Below are positions 1 to 5,893 of a DNA stretch of 5,936 bases, one piece after another; position 1 is the stretch's first letter, and the number at the start of each line of letters is the position of its first letter. The notes beneath the pieces are model-generated. The model made no database searches, was not told the DNA's origin, and was given only the letters and a program-made list of their open reading frames with translations. Source of the DNA: Dehalococcoidia bacterium (lineage in GTDB: Bacteria > Chloroflexota > Dehalococcoidia > Tepidiformales > Tepidiformaceae); contig VXRS01000278.1 in NCBI GenBank assembly GCA_009838385.1, forward strand, positions 1-5,936. The letters are read 5' to 3'. Both the position numbers and the translations under genes were made by a program.

Positions 1-1289
1 GCGCCCTCCTCCGGATCGGTGCCCGCTCCCAGCTCGTCGAGCAGCACGAGCGTGCCGGGCGCTGCCGCTTCCAGGATCCCGCCCACCGTCCGCATGTGCG
101 AGGAGAACGTCGAGAGCGACTGCTCGATCGACTGCTCATCGCCGATATCGGCGTGGATCGCCCCGTAGGTCACGAAGCGGCTGCCCTCGTCGCAGGGGAC
201 GGGCAGGCCCGCCTGCGCCATCAGCGTGAGCAGCCCCACTGTCTTGAGCGCGACCGTCTTGCCGCCCGTGTTCGGACCCGTGATCAGCAGCCCCGGCGCT
301 TCCTCGCTCAGGTCGAGGTCGATCGGGACAACGTCGCCCTGGAGCAGCGGGTGCCGTGCCCGTACGAGCGAGATGTGGCCCCACTGCCCCAGCCAGGAGT
401 CGTCGCCGTCCGCACGCGGCAGGTCCGCGCTCAGCCGTTTCCCGAGCAGCACCTTCGCCCGCAGCAGGTCGAGCCGGGCCATCGCCTCCAGCGTTGCCAG
501 CGCCTCGTCCTCGCGCTCTCCCACCATCGCCGAGAGCTGCAGAAGCACGCGGCGCTCCTCGCGCTCCTCGGCGAGCTGCAGTTCGCGTACCTCGTTGCCC
601 GTCTCGACCACGCTCATCGGCTCCAGGAACACTGTCGCCCCGCTCGACGACACATCGTGGACGATGCCCGGAAGCTGCCCTCGGAAGTCCGCCTTTACGG
701 GGATGACCATGCGCCCGTTCCGCTCGGTCAGCAGCTCCTCCTGCGCGACACCCCGCCGGACTGCGTCGCCCAGGGCGGCCCGCGCTCGCTGCTCGAGCCG
801 GCCCTGCGCCACCCGGAGTTCGCGGCGAACGGCCGCCAGCTCCGGACTCGCATCGTCGGCGACCGCCCCCCGCGGCGTGATCGCGCGCTGTACCTCGGCG
901 ACAAACGACCGGAAGTCCGCAATCGCTTCCGCGATGGTCGCGATGCGCGGTGTCTGCTCGGCCAGGCGTTCGGCGAGCTGGCGCGCCCGCCGGGCGGTGT
1001 CGAAGGAGCCCGCCGCCTCCTGCAGATCGGTGGGTTCGAGCGCCTGCCCGATCGTGGCGGCATGGACCAGCGGCCGCAGGTCGCGCATGCCCCCGAGGGG
1101 CACGTCGAGGCCCATCTGGTCGATGGCCGTCATCTCCGCGGTCTCCGCCTGTAGCGCCAGCACGGCCTCATGCTCGCGCTCGGGTTCGAGCGCAAGGGCG
1201 AGCTCCCGGCCCAGGCTGAAGGCGGTCTCACCCGCCAGCATCGCCCGCACCTTGTCGAACTCCAGCACGCGCAGGGTGTGGTCGTTCAT
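1..1289 (-). CDS. mutS2: Endonuclease MutS2 / ribosome-rescue ATPase, N-terminal part (cut by window edge)
   Basis: Reading down from the ATG at 1289, the minus strand is open to base 1 (429 codons) and starts MNDHTLRVLEFDKV, a typical MutS2 opening. Residues about 1-300 form the MutS-like core and helical lever/clamp; the stretch GRMVIPVKADFRG followed by GIVHDVSSSGATVFLEP is a hallmark of this family. The ATPase has a Walker A motif GPNTGGKT at residues 338-345 and a Walker B LVLLDELGAGTDPEEG with D418/E419. The family is usually about 780 residues, so the end of the ATPase domain and the C-terminal Smr domain lie left of the window. MutS2 lacks the mismatch-recognition domain of MutS. In Bacillus it acts on collided ribosomes through ATPase and Smr domains; an anti-recombination role was reported in other bacteria. 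The gene is transcribed divergently from the carboxylase pair. The ATG has no well-spaced Shine-Dalgarno and may be leaderless. Confidence 0.95.
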   Translation of the reverse strand, partial: MNDHTLRVLEFDKVRAMLAGETAFSLGRELALALEPEREHEAVLALQAETAEMTAIDQMGLDVPLGGMRDLRPLVHAATIGQALEPTDLQEAAGSFDTARRARQLAERLAEQTPRIATIAEAIADFRSFVAEVQRAITPRGAVADDASPELAAVRRELRVAQGRLEQRARAALGDAVRRGVAQEELLTERNGRMVIPVKADFRGQLPGIVHDVSSSGATVFLEPMSVVETGNEVRELQLAEEREERRVLLQLSAMVGEREDEALATLEAMARLDLLRAKVLLGKRLSADLPRADGDDSWLGQWGHISLVRARHPLLQGDVVPIDLDLSEEAPGLLITGPNTGGKTVALKTVGLLTLMAQAGLPVPCDEGSRFVTYGAIHADIGDEQSIEQSLSTFSSHMRTVGGILEAAAPGTLVLLDELGAGTDPEEG

Positions 1290-1295
1290 GGCCTC

Positions 1296-1301
1296 AGCGT
1301 A
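1296..1301 (-). promoter_or_regulatory. Candidate -10 box of a leaderless mutS2 transcript
   Basis: On the minus strand TACGCT (TANNNT type) lies exactly six bases before the mutS2 ATG at 1289. Transcription starting about seven bases after the box would begin at the ATG itself. The only purine-rich stretch, GAGG, ends two bases from the ATG and is too close to be a good ribosome binding site. No convincing -35 box is seen at 16-18 bases. The same spacing is found in front of rsmA, which supports the reading. Confidence 0.4.
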
Positions 1302-1346
1302 CGTCCTCGCCCACGGCGGGACCACAAACAGGGAAAGGACTGTGTG

Positions 1347-1375
1347 TTTCGGCGCTCATCTCAACCCGCTAAGCT
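1347..1375 (+). promoter_or_regulatory. Weak candidate promoter for the carboxylase operon
   Basis: TAAGCT at 1370-1375 fits the TANNNT -10 pattern and has TTTCGG at 1347-1352 with a 17-base spacer. The -35 match is poor. Transcription would start near 1382 and give a leader of about 27 bases holding the Shine-Dalgarno at 1397-1404. No riboswitch or operator palindrome is visible in the 119-base divergent gap. Confidence 0.3.
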
Positions 1376-1396
1376 GATTGACCCGGCGTCTTGCGC

Positions 1397-1404
1397 AGAG
1401 AGGG
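1397..1404 (+). promoter_or_regulatory. Shine-Dalgarno deciding the start of the biotin carboxylase
   Basis: AGAGAGGG lies four bases before the ATG at 1409. It supports that ATG over the in-frame TTG at 1391, which has no such site before it. Starting at 1409 also gives the standard family N-terminus MLQKVLIANRGEIA. Confidence 0.6.
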
Positions 1405-1408
1405 TTGG

Positions 1409-2914
1409 ATGCTCCAAAAGGTTCTGATCGCCAACCGCGGAGAGATCGCGTTGCGGATCGTGCGTGGACTGCACGATCTCGGGATCGCCTCGGTTGCGAT
1501 CTACTCCGAGGTCGACCGTCTCTCCCGTCACGTTCGCTATGCGGACGAGGCCTACCTCGTCGGTCGCCCTGAAGCCGCGGACAGCTACCTCAACGGTGAA
1601 CGCATCATCGACATTGCCGTCGCCTGCGGCGCCGACGCCATCCACCCTGGCTATGGCTTCCTCGCTGAGAACGCCGACTTCGCCGAGGCCTGCGAGGAGG
1701 CGGGCCTCACCTTCATCGGACCCTCCGCCGCAGCCATGCGGCTGCTTGGCGACAAGAATGCGGCGCGCTCCCTGGCCGCCAGCGTCGGCGTGCCGCTGGT
1801 GCCCGGAACCGATCCGATCGAGTCGCACGACGACGCCCTCGAGCTCGCGCGCGAGATCGGCTACCCGATCGCCATCAAGGCGGCGGCGGGCGGCGGCGGG
1901 CGCGGCATCCGCTTCGTGGAGCGAGAGGAAGACTTGCCTCGCGCCCTCGCCCTTGCCAGCCGCGAGGCCGAGGCGGCCTTCAGCGACGGCACGCTCTACC
2001 TGGAAAAGCAGATGCAGGGCGTGCGCCACATCGAGGTGCAGATCATCGCCGACACCTTCGGGAACGTGATTCCCCTGGGCGAGCGCGAGTGCTCCATCCA
2101 GCGCCGCCACCAGAAGATCATCGAGGAGACCCCCTCTGTCGTCGTCGGCCCCGAACTGCGCCGCGCCCTCAATCGCGCGGCCGTGCGCGTCGCCCGCGCC
2201 GCTGGCTACCGCAGCGCCGGCACCGTCGAGTTCCTCCTCACCGAGGATGAGCAGTACTACTTCCTCGAGGTGAACGCCCGCCTCCAGGTTGAGCACCCCG
2301 TGACCGAGATGACGACCGGGGTCGACATCGTGAAGGACCAGATCATCGTCGCCAGCGGCTTTGAGCTCCCCTACGACGAGAGCGACCTCATCATGCGCGG
2401 CTGGGCGATCGAGTGCCGCATCGTCGCCGAGGACCCCCAGAACGGCTTCCTGCCGTCGGTTGGGCGCATCGTCTTCTCCCGTGAGCCCGCCGGCCCCGGC
2501 ATCCGCGTCGAGAGCTGCCTGCACGACGGGTTCGAGGTGACGCCGTATTACGACTCCCTCCTTGCCAAGGTGACCGCCTGGGGAACCGACCGCGAGGATG
2601 CTCGCACCCGCATGATCCGCGCCCTCCAGGAGTCGCGCGTCGTCGGCGTCGCCACCAACATCCCCTACCTCCTCGAGATCCTCGATTTGCCGGCCTTTGT
2701 CGAGGGTCGGCTCGACACCGACTTCCTCGATCGCCACCAGGTCGCGGGTCGCCACTCTGAGGAGCCACTGCGCGAGGCGGCCGCCATTGCCGCTCTCCTC
2801 ACGCTCTCCGGCGAGGGACGCTCCGTGGTTGCCGCCACTGACGGGCGCAACCAGCGCCGGGCGCCCTCCGCCTGGAGACAGCAAGCGATGGGACGATGGC
2901 CGAAAAGTATCTGA
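1409..2914 (+). CDS. accC: Biotin carboxylase subunit of an acetyl-/acyl-CoA carboxylase
   Basis: The 501-residue cytosolic product carboxylates the biotin on a carrier protein using ATP and bicarbonate, the first half-reaction of acyl-CoA carboxylation. The N-terminal domain begins MLQKVLIANRGEIA, with HPGYGFLAEN at 79-88. The ATP-grasp domain shows K116 (GDKNAAR), K157 before the glycine loop AAAGGGGRG, K236 (RRHQKIIEE) and E274. The active-site strand FLEVNARLQVEHPVTE has E287, N289, R291, V294 and E295-H296. R337 matches the catalytic arginine of Escherichia coli AccC (R338). No key residue is missing. It is about 50 residues longer than E. coli AccC (449). The extra tail, ending SAWRQQAMGRWPKSI, resembles the region joining carboxylase and carrier parts in fused alpha subunits. 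That points to an acyl-CoA (acetyl, propionyl or methylcrotonyl) carboxylase; the substrate cannot be told without the carboxyltransferase. The carrier gene overlaps its end by 19 bases. Confidence 0.95.
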   Translation: MLQKVLIANRGEIALRIVRGLHDLGIASVAIYSEVDRLSRHVRYADEAYLVGRPEAADSYLNGERIIDIAVACGADAIHPGYGFLAENADFAEACEEAGLTFIGPSAAAMRLLGDKNAARSLAASVGVPLVPGTDPIESHDDALELAREIGYPIAIKAAAGGGGRGIRFVEREEDLPRALALASREAEAAFSDGTLYLEKQMQGVRHIEVQIIADTFGNVIPLGERECSIQRRHQKIIEETPSVVVGPELRRALNRAAVRVARAAGYRSAGTVEFLLTEDEQYYFLEVNARLQVEHPVTEMTTGVDIVKDQIIVASGFELPYDESDLIMRGWAIECRIVAEDPQNGFLPSVGRIVFSREPAGPGIRVESCLHDGFEVTPYYDSLLAKVTAWGTDREDARTRMIRALQESRVVGVATNIPYLLEILDLPAFVEGRLDTDFLDRHQVAGRHSEEPLREAAAIAALLTLSGEGRSVVAATDGRNQRRAPSAWRQQAMGRWPKSI

Positions 2915-3441
2915 TCCAGGTTGACGACCAGCCCATCGAGGCCGAACTGGAGCGCCTGAACGGCGGCGGTGCGGCGCGAGTGCGGCTGCACGCCGATGGC
3001 GAGTGGCAGTTCGCCGAGATGCAGCATGTGCGCGCCGGCCTGCACGTCGTCATGCTCGATAACCACCCTGTCGAGCTCTACATCGAGCGCCGGGGCAGCG
3101 CCGTCGACGTCACGATCGGACGGCGCACCTACCACATCCAGATCGGACGCGGCCGCCGAGCCGCCAGCATGGCCGCCGCCGCTGCCGCCGCCGGCGACGG
3201 CATCGTCCGCATCAACGCGCCGATGACGGGGAACGTCCTTGAGGTGCGCACCGAGCCGGGAGCGGAGGTCGAGGCGGGAGACGTGCTCGTCGTCATCGAG
3301 TCGATGAAGATGAACAACGAGCTGCGCGCACCTGCCGCCGGGGTGGTAGAGCGCGTCGGCGCGGTCGTCGACGCACAGGTCGAAGAGGGCGCCGAGCTCG
3401 TCGTTATTCGCCCCCGGGAAGATTCGAACGGAACCGCCTGA
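2896..3441 (+). CDS. Biotin carboxyl carrier protein with BT-like N-terminal domain
   Basis: This 181-residue protein carries the biotin that shuttles carboxyl groups from the biotin carboxylase to a carboxyltransferase. The C-terminal biotinyl domain (about 101-172) contains INAPMTGNVLEV and the site ESMKMNNE, with K138 as the lysine to be biotinylated. An alanine-rich linker (about 89-99) precedes it. Residues 1-85 are rich in predicted beta strands (YLIQVDD, VELYIERRG, VDVTIGRRTYHIQI) and resemble the BT domain that docks carboxylase and carrier parts in fused alpha subunits, unlike the usual AccB N-terminus. The ATG overlaps the upstream gene by 19 bases in the -1 frame and has no well-placed Shine-Dalgarno: GGAG at 2874-2877 is 18 bases away. 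Translational coupling is therefore likely. Added to its neighbour, the total of about 680 residues equals a one-piece acyl-CoA carboxylase alpha chain. I leave the symbol empty because it is not a classical AccB. Confidence 0.93.
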   Translation: MAEKYLIQVDDQPIEAELERLNGGGAARVRLHADGEWQFAEMQHVRAGLHVVMLDNHPVELYIERRGSAVDVTIGRRTYHIQIGRGRRAASMAAAAAAAGDGIVRINAPMTGNVLEVRTEPGAEVEAGDVLVVIESMKMNNELRAPAAGVVERVGAVVDAQVEEGAELVVIRPREDSNGTA

Positions 3442-3453
3442 ATTACGCTTCCG

Positions 3454-3482
3454 TTGACCCGTAAGATGTTGTTACGTACGGT
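3454..3482 (+). promoter_or_regulatory. Strong sigma-70-type promoter for the SRP RNA
   Basis: TTGACC (3454-3459) and TACGGT (3477-3482) are separated by exactly 17 bases. The -35 box matches five of six consensus bases and the -10 box fits TANNNT. It begins 12 bases after the carrier-protein stop, and predicted initiation near 3489 coincides with the first paired bases of the SRP RNA. It is the best promoter in the window, as expected for an abundant stable RNA. Confidence 0.7.
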
Positions 3483-3488
3483 ACGCGC

Positions 3489-3763
3489 CCGGCCGTGCTA
3501 GGCGGGGAGCTAGCGGTGCCCTGTTACCCGCAAACCGCTCCAGCGGGGCTGAATTCCCGTCCGAGGGGTCGTCTCTCCGGGGACTGCCTTCGCAAAGCGG
3601 CGTTGACGATCTGGTCCTGCGCGGCGGAGCACTACGAACCTGGTCAGGTCCGGAAGGAAGCAGCCATAAGTAGAACGCTCCGGGCGCCGCAGAATCGCCG
3701 GGTCCGAGCTGGCTCGCGCGGTGCAAGCCTGGCATTCACTTCGACGGCGGGTGCACGGTCGCT
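3489..3763 (+). ncRNA. ffs: Signal recognition particle RNA, large bacterial type with Alu domain
   Basis: The RNA is the scaffold of the signal recognition particle, binding Ffh and targeting nascent membrane proteins to FtsY. The SRP-specific apical sequence GTCCGGAAGGAAGCAGC lies within 3642-3665 and is closed by CTAC (3632-3635)/GTAG (3670-3673) and GAGC (3627-3630)/GCTC (3677-3680). The 5' part is an Alu domain: hairpin GCTAG/CTAGC (3497-3501/3510-3514), hairpin CCGC-TCCA-GCGG (3535-3546), and a stretch closely resembling, from memory, the Bacillus subtilis scRNA. The ends pair as GGCCGT (3491-3496) with ACGGTC (3755-3760), including one G-U pair. The length of about 275 bases is close to the 271 of B. 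subtilis and far above the 114 of E. coli 4.5S RNA. Ends are estimated to within a few bases from this closing helix and the promoter. Protein-coding frames across this stretch are spurious. Confidence 0.93.
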
Positions 3764-3777
3764 GCCGGACTTCACGA

Positions 3778-3797
3778 GCCGTCCCCGCGCGGGCGGC
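3778..3797 (+). terminator. GC-rich hairpin after the SRP RNA, possible weak terminator
   Basis: GCCGTCC (3778-3784) pairs with GGGCGGC (3791-3797) over seven base pairs including one G-U, with a six-base loop. There is no T-tract after it; the Shine-Dalgarno of the next gene follows at 3803. It may instead mark the RNA 3' processing region or allow read-through into the wall-protein gene. Confidence 0.25.
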
Positions 3798-3802
3798 TGC
3801 AA

Positions 3803-3810
3803 GGGAGGGG
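3803..3810 (+). promoter_or_regulatory. Shine-Dalgarno deciding the start of the 3D-domain protein
   Basis: GGGAGGGG contains GGAGG at 3804-3808. It sits eight bases before a TTG at 3817 and only two before a GTG at 3811, so the TTG has the better spacing. The in-frame GTG at 3721 lies inside the SRP RNA and is rejected, and the ATG at 3865 has only a C-rich stretch before it. Confidence 0.55.
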
Positions 3811-3816
3811 GTGCCC

Positions 3817-5325
3817 TTGGACCGTAGCCTGCTTCGCCCCCGTCCCACCATCGACCCCCCGCCGATGATTGGGCGGCCCTTCGGCGGTTTCGATCCCATC
3901 GAGTACTCCCGCTCCACGCGGGGTCGCCGGCATGCCGCGGCGATGCTCGTGGTCGCGCTCCTTGTCGTGCTCGCCTTCCAGCTGTTCCCTATCCAGAACG
4001 TCACCCTCGTGACGGGCGACACGACCGTGCAGGTGCGCTCCACTTTTGGCGACGAGCAGGAAGCGCTCGACGCTGCCGCGCTCGACCTCGCCCCCGGCGA
4101 CCGTGTTCTCGTCGCCCGCACCGGCAACCAGGCCGCCCTCGCGGTCCAGCGGGCCGTGCCCGTGGTGGTTCAAGCCGATGGGGCCCGCATCGAGGTGCGC
4201 ACGCGGGCCCGCACCGTTGCCGGAGCCCTCGCCCTCGCCAACGTGGAGATCGGCGACGGTGACCGGATCTACGTCGAAGGCTCCCGCACCGCTCCCGGCC
4301 ACGAGCTCGGCGGCCTCGTCCCGGGGTTGGTATCCGCTGCCTCCGATGCGCAACCCCTCCGCATCGAGGTCGTCCGCGCCCTCCCCGAGGTGCCCGTCAC
4401 GGACTCGACCGCTGCGTCGTCGCTTCCCCCGGATGCGGAGGTAGCCCCGGCGCTGGAGGCGGTACCGGCTCGCCGCATCCTCAGCGTGCTCGTCGACCCG
4501 AACGCCTGGAGGCCCATCGAGAGCTCCCCACCCCCCGACATGGAAGCGCTCTTCCGGGCCGTGGCCGCCCTCCCCGCGAGGGTCCTGATAACGGTCAACA
4601 TCGGCGGTCAGGTCGACAGGTTGCGGATCGCCGCCGACCGCGTCGAGGAGGTCCTTGCCCAGCTCGACGTCGAGCTCGGAGAGCACGACCGCATCTCCCA
4701 TCCCCTCGATGCCGCGGTCATCGCTGATATGGAGATCGTCGTCCTCTTCATTGAGAAGGTCGTGGAGGAGTACATCGAGTACACCGAGCCCACGATCTAC
4801 TGGCGCGACGACCACACGCTCGCGCCCGGCGAGGTACGCCTCGTCGAGGGAACGCCCGGCGAAGTGCGGGTCTGGGAAGAAGTGACCTACGAGAACGGCG
4901 CCGAGATCTCCCGCGAGCCCCACTCCGCCCTTGTCCTGTCGGAGCCTATCTCCGGTGAGCGCCTGCGCGGCCCGGTGGCCGATGACGGCGTCTCTCCAGT
5001 CGTCGTCGACGACTACGACGGGCCCTACACCCAGAAGCTGCGGGTCTGGGCCACCTGGTACAACGCCACGCACGGGTGGGCGCCCCCCGGCCATCCCGGC
5101 TACGGGATCACCTTCACCGGCGTACCCCTCGAATACGGCATCTGCGCCGTCGACCCGGACTTCATTCCCCTGGGTACCAGGTTCTACGTACCCGGCTATG
5201 GCGAGTGCCTCGCCGCGGACACCGGCGGCCTGATCAACGGCTACGACATCGACCTCGGCTTCCCCGAGGGCCATCCCCCCGAGCCGTGGCATACCGGCTA
5301 CGTCCACATCTACCTCCTCGACTGA
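3817..5325 (+). CDS. Membrane-anchored cell-wall protein with DUF348, G5 and C-terminal 3D domains (YabE/Rpf-like)
   Basis: From the TTG at 3817 the product has 502 residues; GTG at 3811 would add two. A short cytosolic basic segment (RSTRGRRH, 32-39) precedes one hydrophobic helix (about 40-58), giving a signal anchor and an outside C-terminus. Two DUF348 repeats follow (about 60-104 and 112-155; TVAGALALANVEIGDGDRIYV is split here as TVAGALALAN and VEIGDGDRIYV). A low-complexity insert (about 160-250) separates a more divergent third copy (253-296). A G5 domain (about 304-385) contains RLVEGTPGEVRVW and EVTYENGAEISRE. The C-terminal 3D domain (405-502) has WATWYNATHG, the three expected aspartates in AVDP (D446), ADTGG (D468) and YDIDLGF (D479), and two cysteines (C443, C464). 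3D domains share a double-psi barrel with MltA-type lytic transglycosylases, so peptidoglycan cleavage or remodelling is likely but unproven. B. subtilis YabE has the same architecture and also lies near rsmA. Confidence 0.88.
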   Translation: MDRSLLRPRPTIDPPPMIGRPFGGFDPIEYSRSTRGRRHAAAMLVVALLVVLAFQLFPIQNVTLVTGDTTVQVRSTFGDEQEALDAAALDLAPGDRVLVARTGNQAALAVQRAVPVVVQADGARIEVRTRARTVAGALALANVEIGDGDRIYVEGSRTAPGHELGGLVPGLVSAASDAQPLRIEVVRALPEVPVTDSTAASSLPPDAEVAPALEAVPARRILSVLVDPNAWRPIESSPPPDMEALFRAVAALPARVLITVNIGGQVDRLRIAADRVEEVLAQLDVELGEHDRISHPLDAAVIADMEIVVLFIEKVVEEYIEYTEPTIYWRDDHTLAPGEVRLVEGTPGEVRVWEEVTYENGAEISREPHSALVLSEPISGERLRGPVADDGVSPVVVDDYDGPYTQKLRVWATWYNATHGWAPPGHPGYGITFTGVPLEYGICAVDPDFIPLGTRFYVPGYGECLAADTGGLINGYDIDLGFPEGHPPEPWHTGYVHIYLLD

Positions 5326-5347
5326 CCCTCGCAGCCCGGCCTACCAT
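5318..5347 (+). promoter_or_regulatory. Candidate leaderless promoter of rsmA
   Basis: TCGACT (5318-5323, four of six consensus bases) and TACCAT (5342-5347) are 18 bases apart. The -10 box ends exactly six bases before the ATG at 5354, so transcription would start at the start codon. There is no Shine-Dalgarno in the 28-base gap. The -35 box overlaps the stop codon of the preceding gene. Confidence 0.45.
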
Positions 5348-5353
5348 CGCGTC

Positions 5354-5893
5354 ATGAGCGCAAGATCTCGGGGACCGCGCGCCCGCAAGGCGCTCGGTCA
5401 GCACTTCCTCGTCGATACCGGCGTGCTGGCCGATATCGCGGCCGCTGTGCGGGTACCCGAGGGCGGCGTCCTCTTCGAGATCGGCGCCGGTACGGGCCAG
5501 CTCACCGGAACACTGCTGGATGCTGGTCACGAGGTCGTGGCGCTCGAGGTCGAGCCCCGTCTCCTCGGCCACCTCCGCCAACGCTTCGCTGATCGCCAGC
5601 GCCTGACGCTGGTGGAAGGGGACGCCCGCATCCTCGACCTCGCCGAGGTTATTCCCGCGGGGCGCCCCTTCAGCGTCGTGGGGAACCTCCCCTACTTCGC
5701 CGCCAACCCCATCATCCGCCACCTGCTCGAAGGCCGGCCTCGCCCGACGGAGCTGGTGGTGATGGTGCAGCGTGAGGTCGCCCGCGAGATTACCGCCAGT
5801 CCCGGCAAGCTCTCGCTGCTCGGCATCTCCGTCCAGAACCACGCCGTACCCGAACCGCTCTTCGATGTCCCCCCCAATGCCTGGGTCGTATAG
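5354..5893 (+). CDS. rsmA: 16S rRNA dimethyladenosine transferase RsmA (KsgA), 3' part missing
   Basis: RsmA dimethylates two adjacent adenines in helix 45 near the 3' end of 16S rRNA during late small-subunit assembly, using S-adenosylmethionine. Family motifs are complete in the part present: KALGQHFL (12-19), the SAM-binding loop FEIGAGTGQLT (41-51), the acidic ALEVEP (63-68), the catalytic VGNLPY (109-114), and MVQREVARE (137-145). The match continues to LFDVPPNA (169-176), after which the family normally reads F-x-P-P-P-K-V and continues for about 90 residues. Here a stop follows at 5891-5893, giving 179 codons instead of about 270. The divergence coincides with adapter-like sequence from 5881, so genuine coding sequence probably ends at 5880 and the gene continues outside the window. 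The truncation should not be read as a pseudogene. The ATG at 5354 has no Shine-Dalgarno but a well-placed -10 box. Confidence 0.93.
   Translation: MSARSRGPRARKALGQHFLVDTGVLADIAAAVRVPEGGVLFEIGAGTGQLTGTLLDAGHEVVALEVEPRLLGHLRQRFADRQRLTLVEGDARILDLAEVIPAGRPFSVVGNLPYFAANPIIRHLLEGRPRPTELVVMVQREVAREITASPGKLSLLGISVQNHAVPEPLFDVPPNAWVV

Noticed and set aside
96..1377. Two long plus-strand open frames (96-1154 and 226-1377)
   Set aside because: They lie opposite mutS2, whose protein has clear family motifs. Their translations are Arg/Ser/Ala-rich without recognisable domains, as expected for GC-rich shadow frames.
1391..1408. Start of the biotin carboxylase at TTG 1391
   Set aside because: It would add six residues before the family's normal N-terminus, and the Shine-Dalgarno AGAGAGGG lies after it and fits the ATG at 1409.
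1361..2884. Minus-strand open frame of 507 codons opposite the biotin carboxylase
   Set aside because: Its codons mirror those of accC in the complementary frame, the translation is a repetitive Gly/Ala/Asp/Val mix with no domain, and accC has every catalytic residue. Its length comes from high GC.
2898..2908. Programmed -1 frameshift site between accC and the carrier gene
   Set aside because: The codons CCG AAA AGT do not form a canonical X-XXY-YYZ slippery heptamer and I see no obvious stimulatory hairpin or pseudoknot; coupled translation is simpler. Kept only as one option in the overlap finding.
3170..3197. GCC-type triplet repeat resembling a microsatellite
   Set aside because: It encodes the alanine-rich hinge before the biotinyl domain, a normal feature of carrier proteins. 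The similar GGC run near 1880-1902 encodes the glycine loop of the ATP-grasp fold.
3721..3816. N-terminal extension of the wall protein from GTG 3721
   Set aside because: The start would be inside the 3' part of the SRP RNA, and the added 32 residues are Arg/Ala-rich without homology. A strong Shine-Dalgarno at 3803-3810 points to 3817 or 3811.
3495..3827. Plus-strand open frame of 110 codons between the carrier protein and the wall protein
   Set aside because: It coincides with the SRP RNA, whose conserved structure explains the sequence; the translation resembles nothing known.
3772..5307. Minus-strand open frame of 511 codons opposite the 3D-domain protein
   Set aside because: Same low-complexity Gly/Asp/Val composition as other shadows; the plus strand shows signal anchor, DUF348, G5 and 3D motifs in order.
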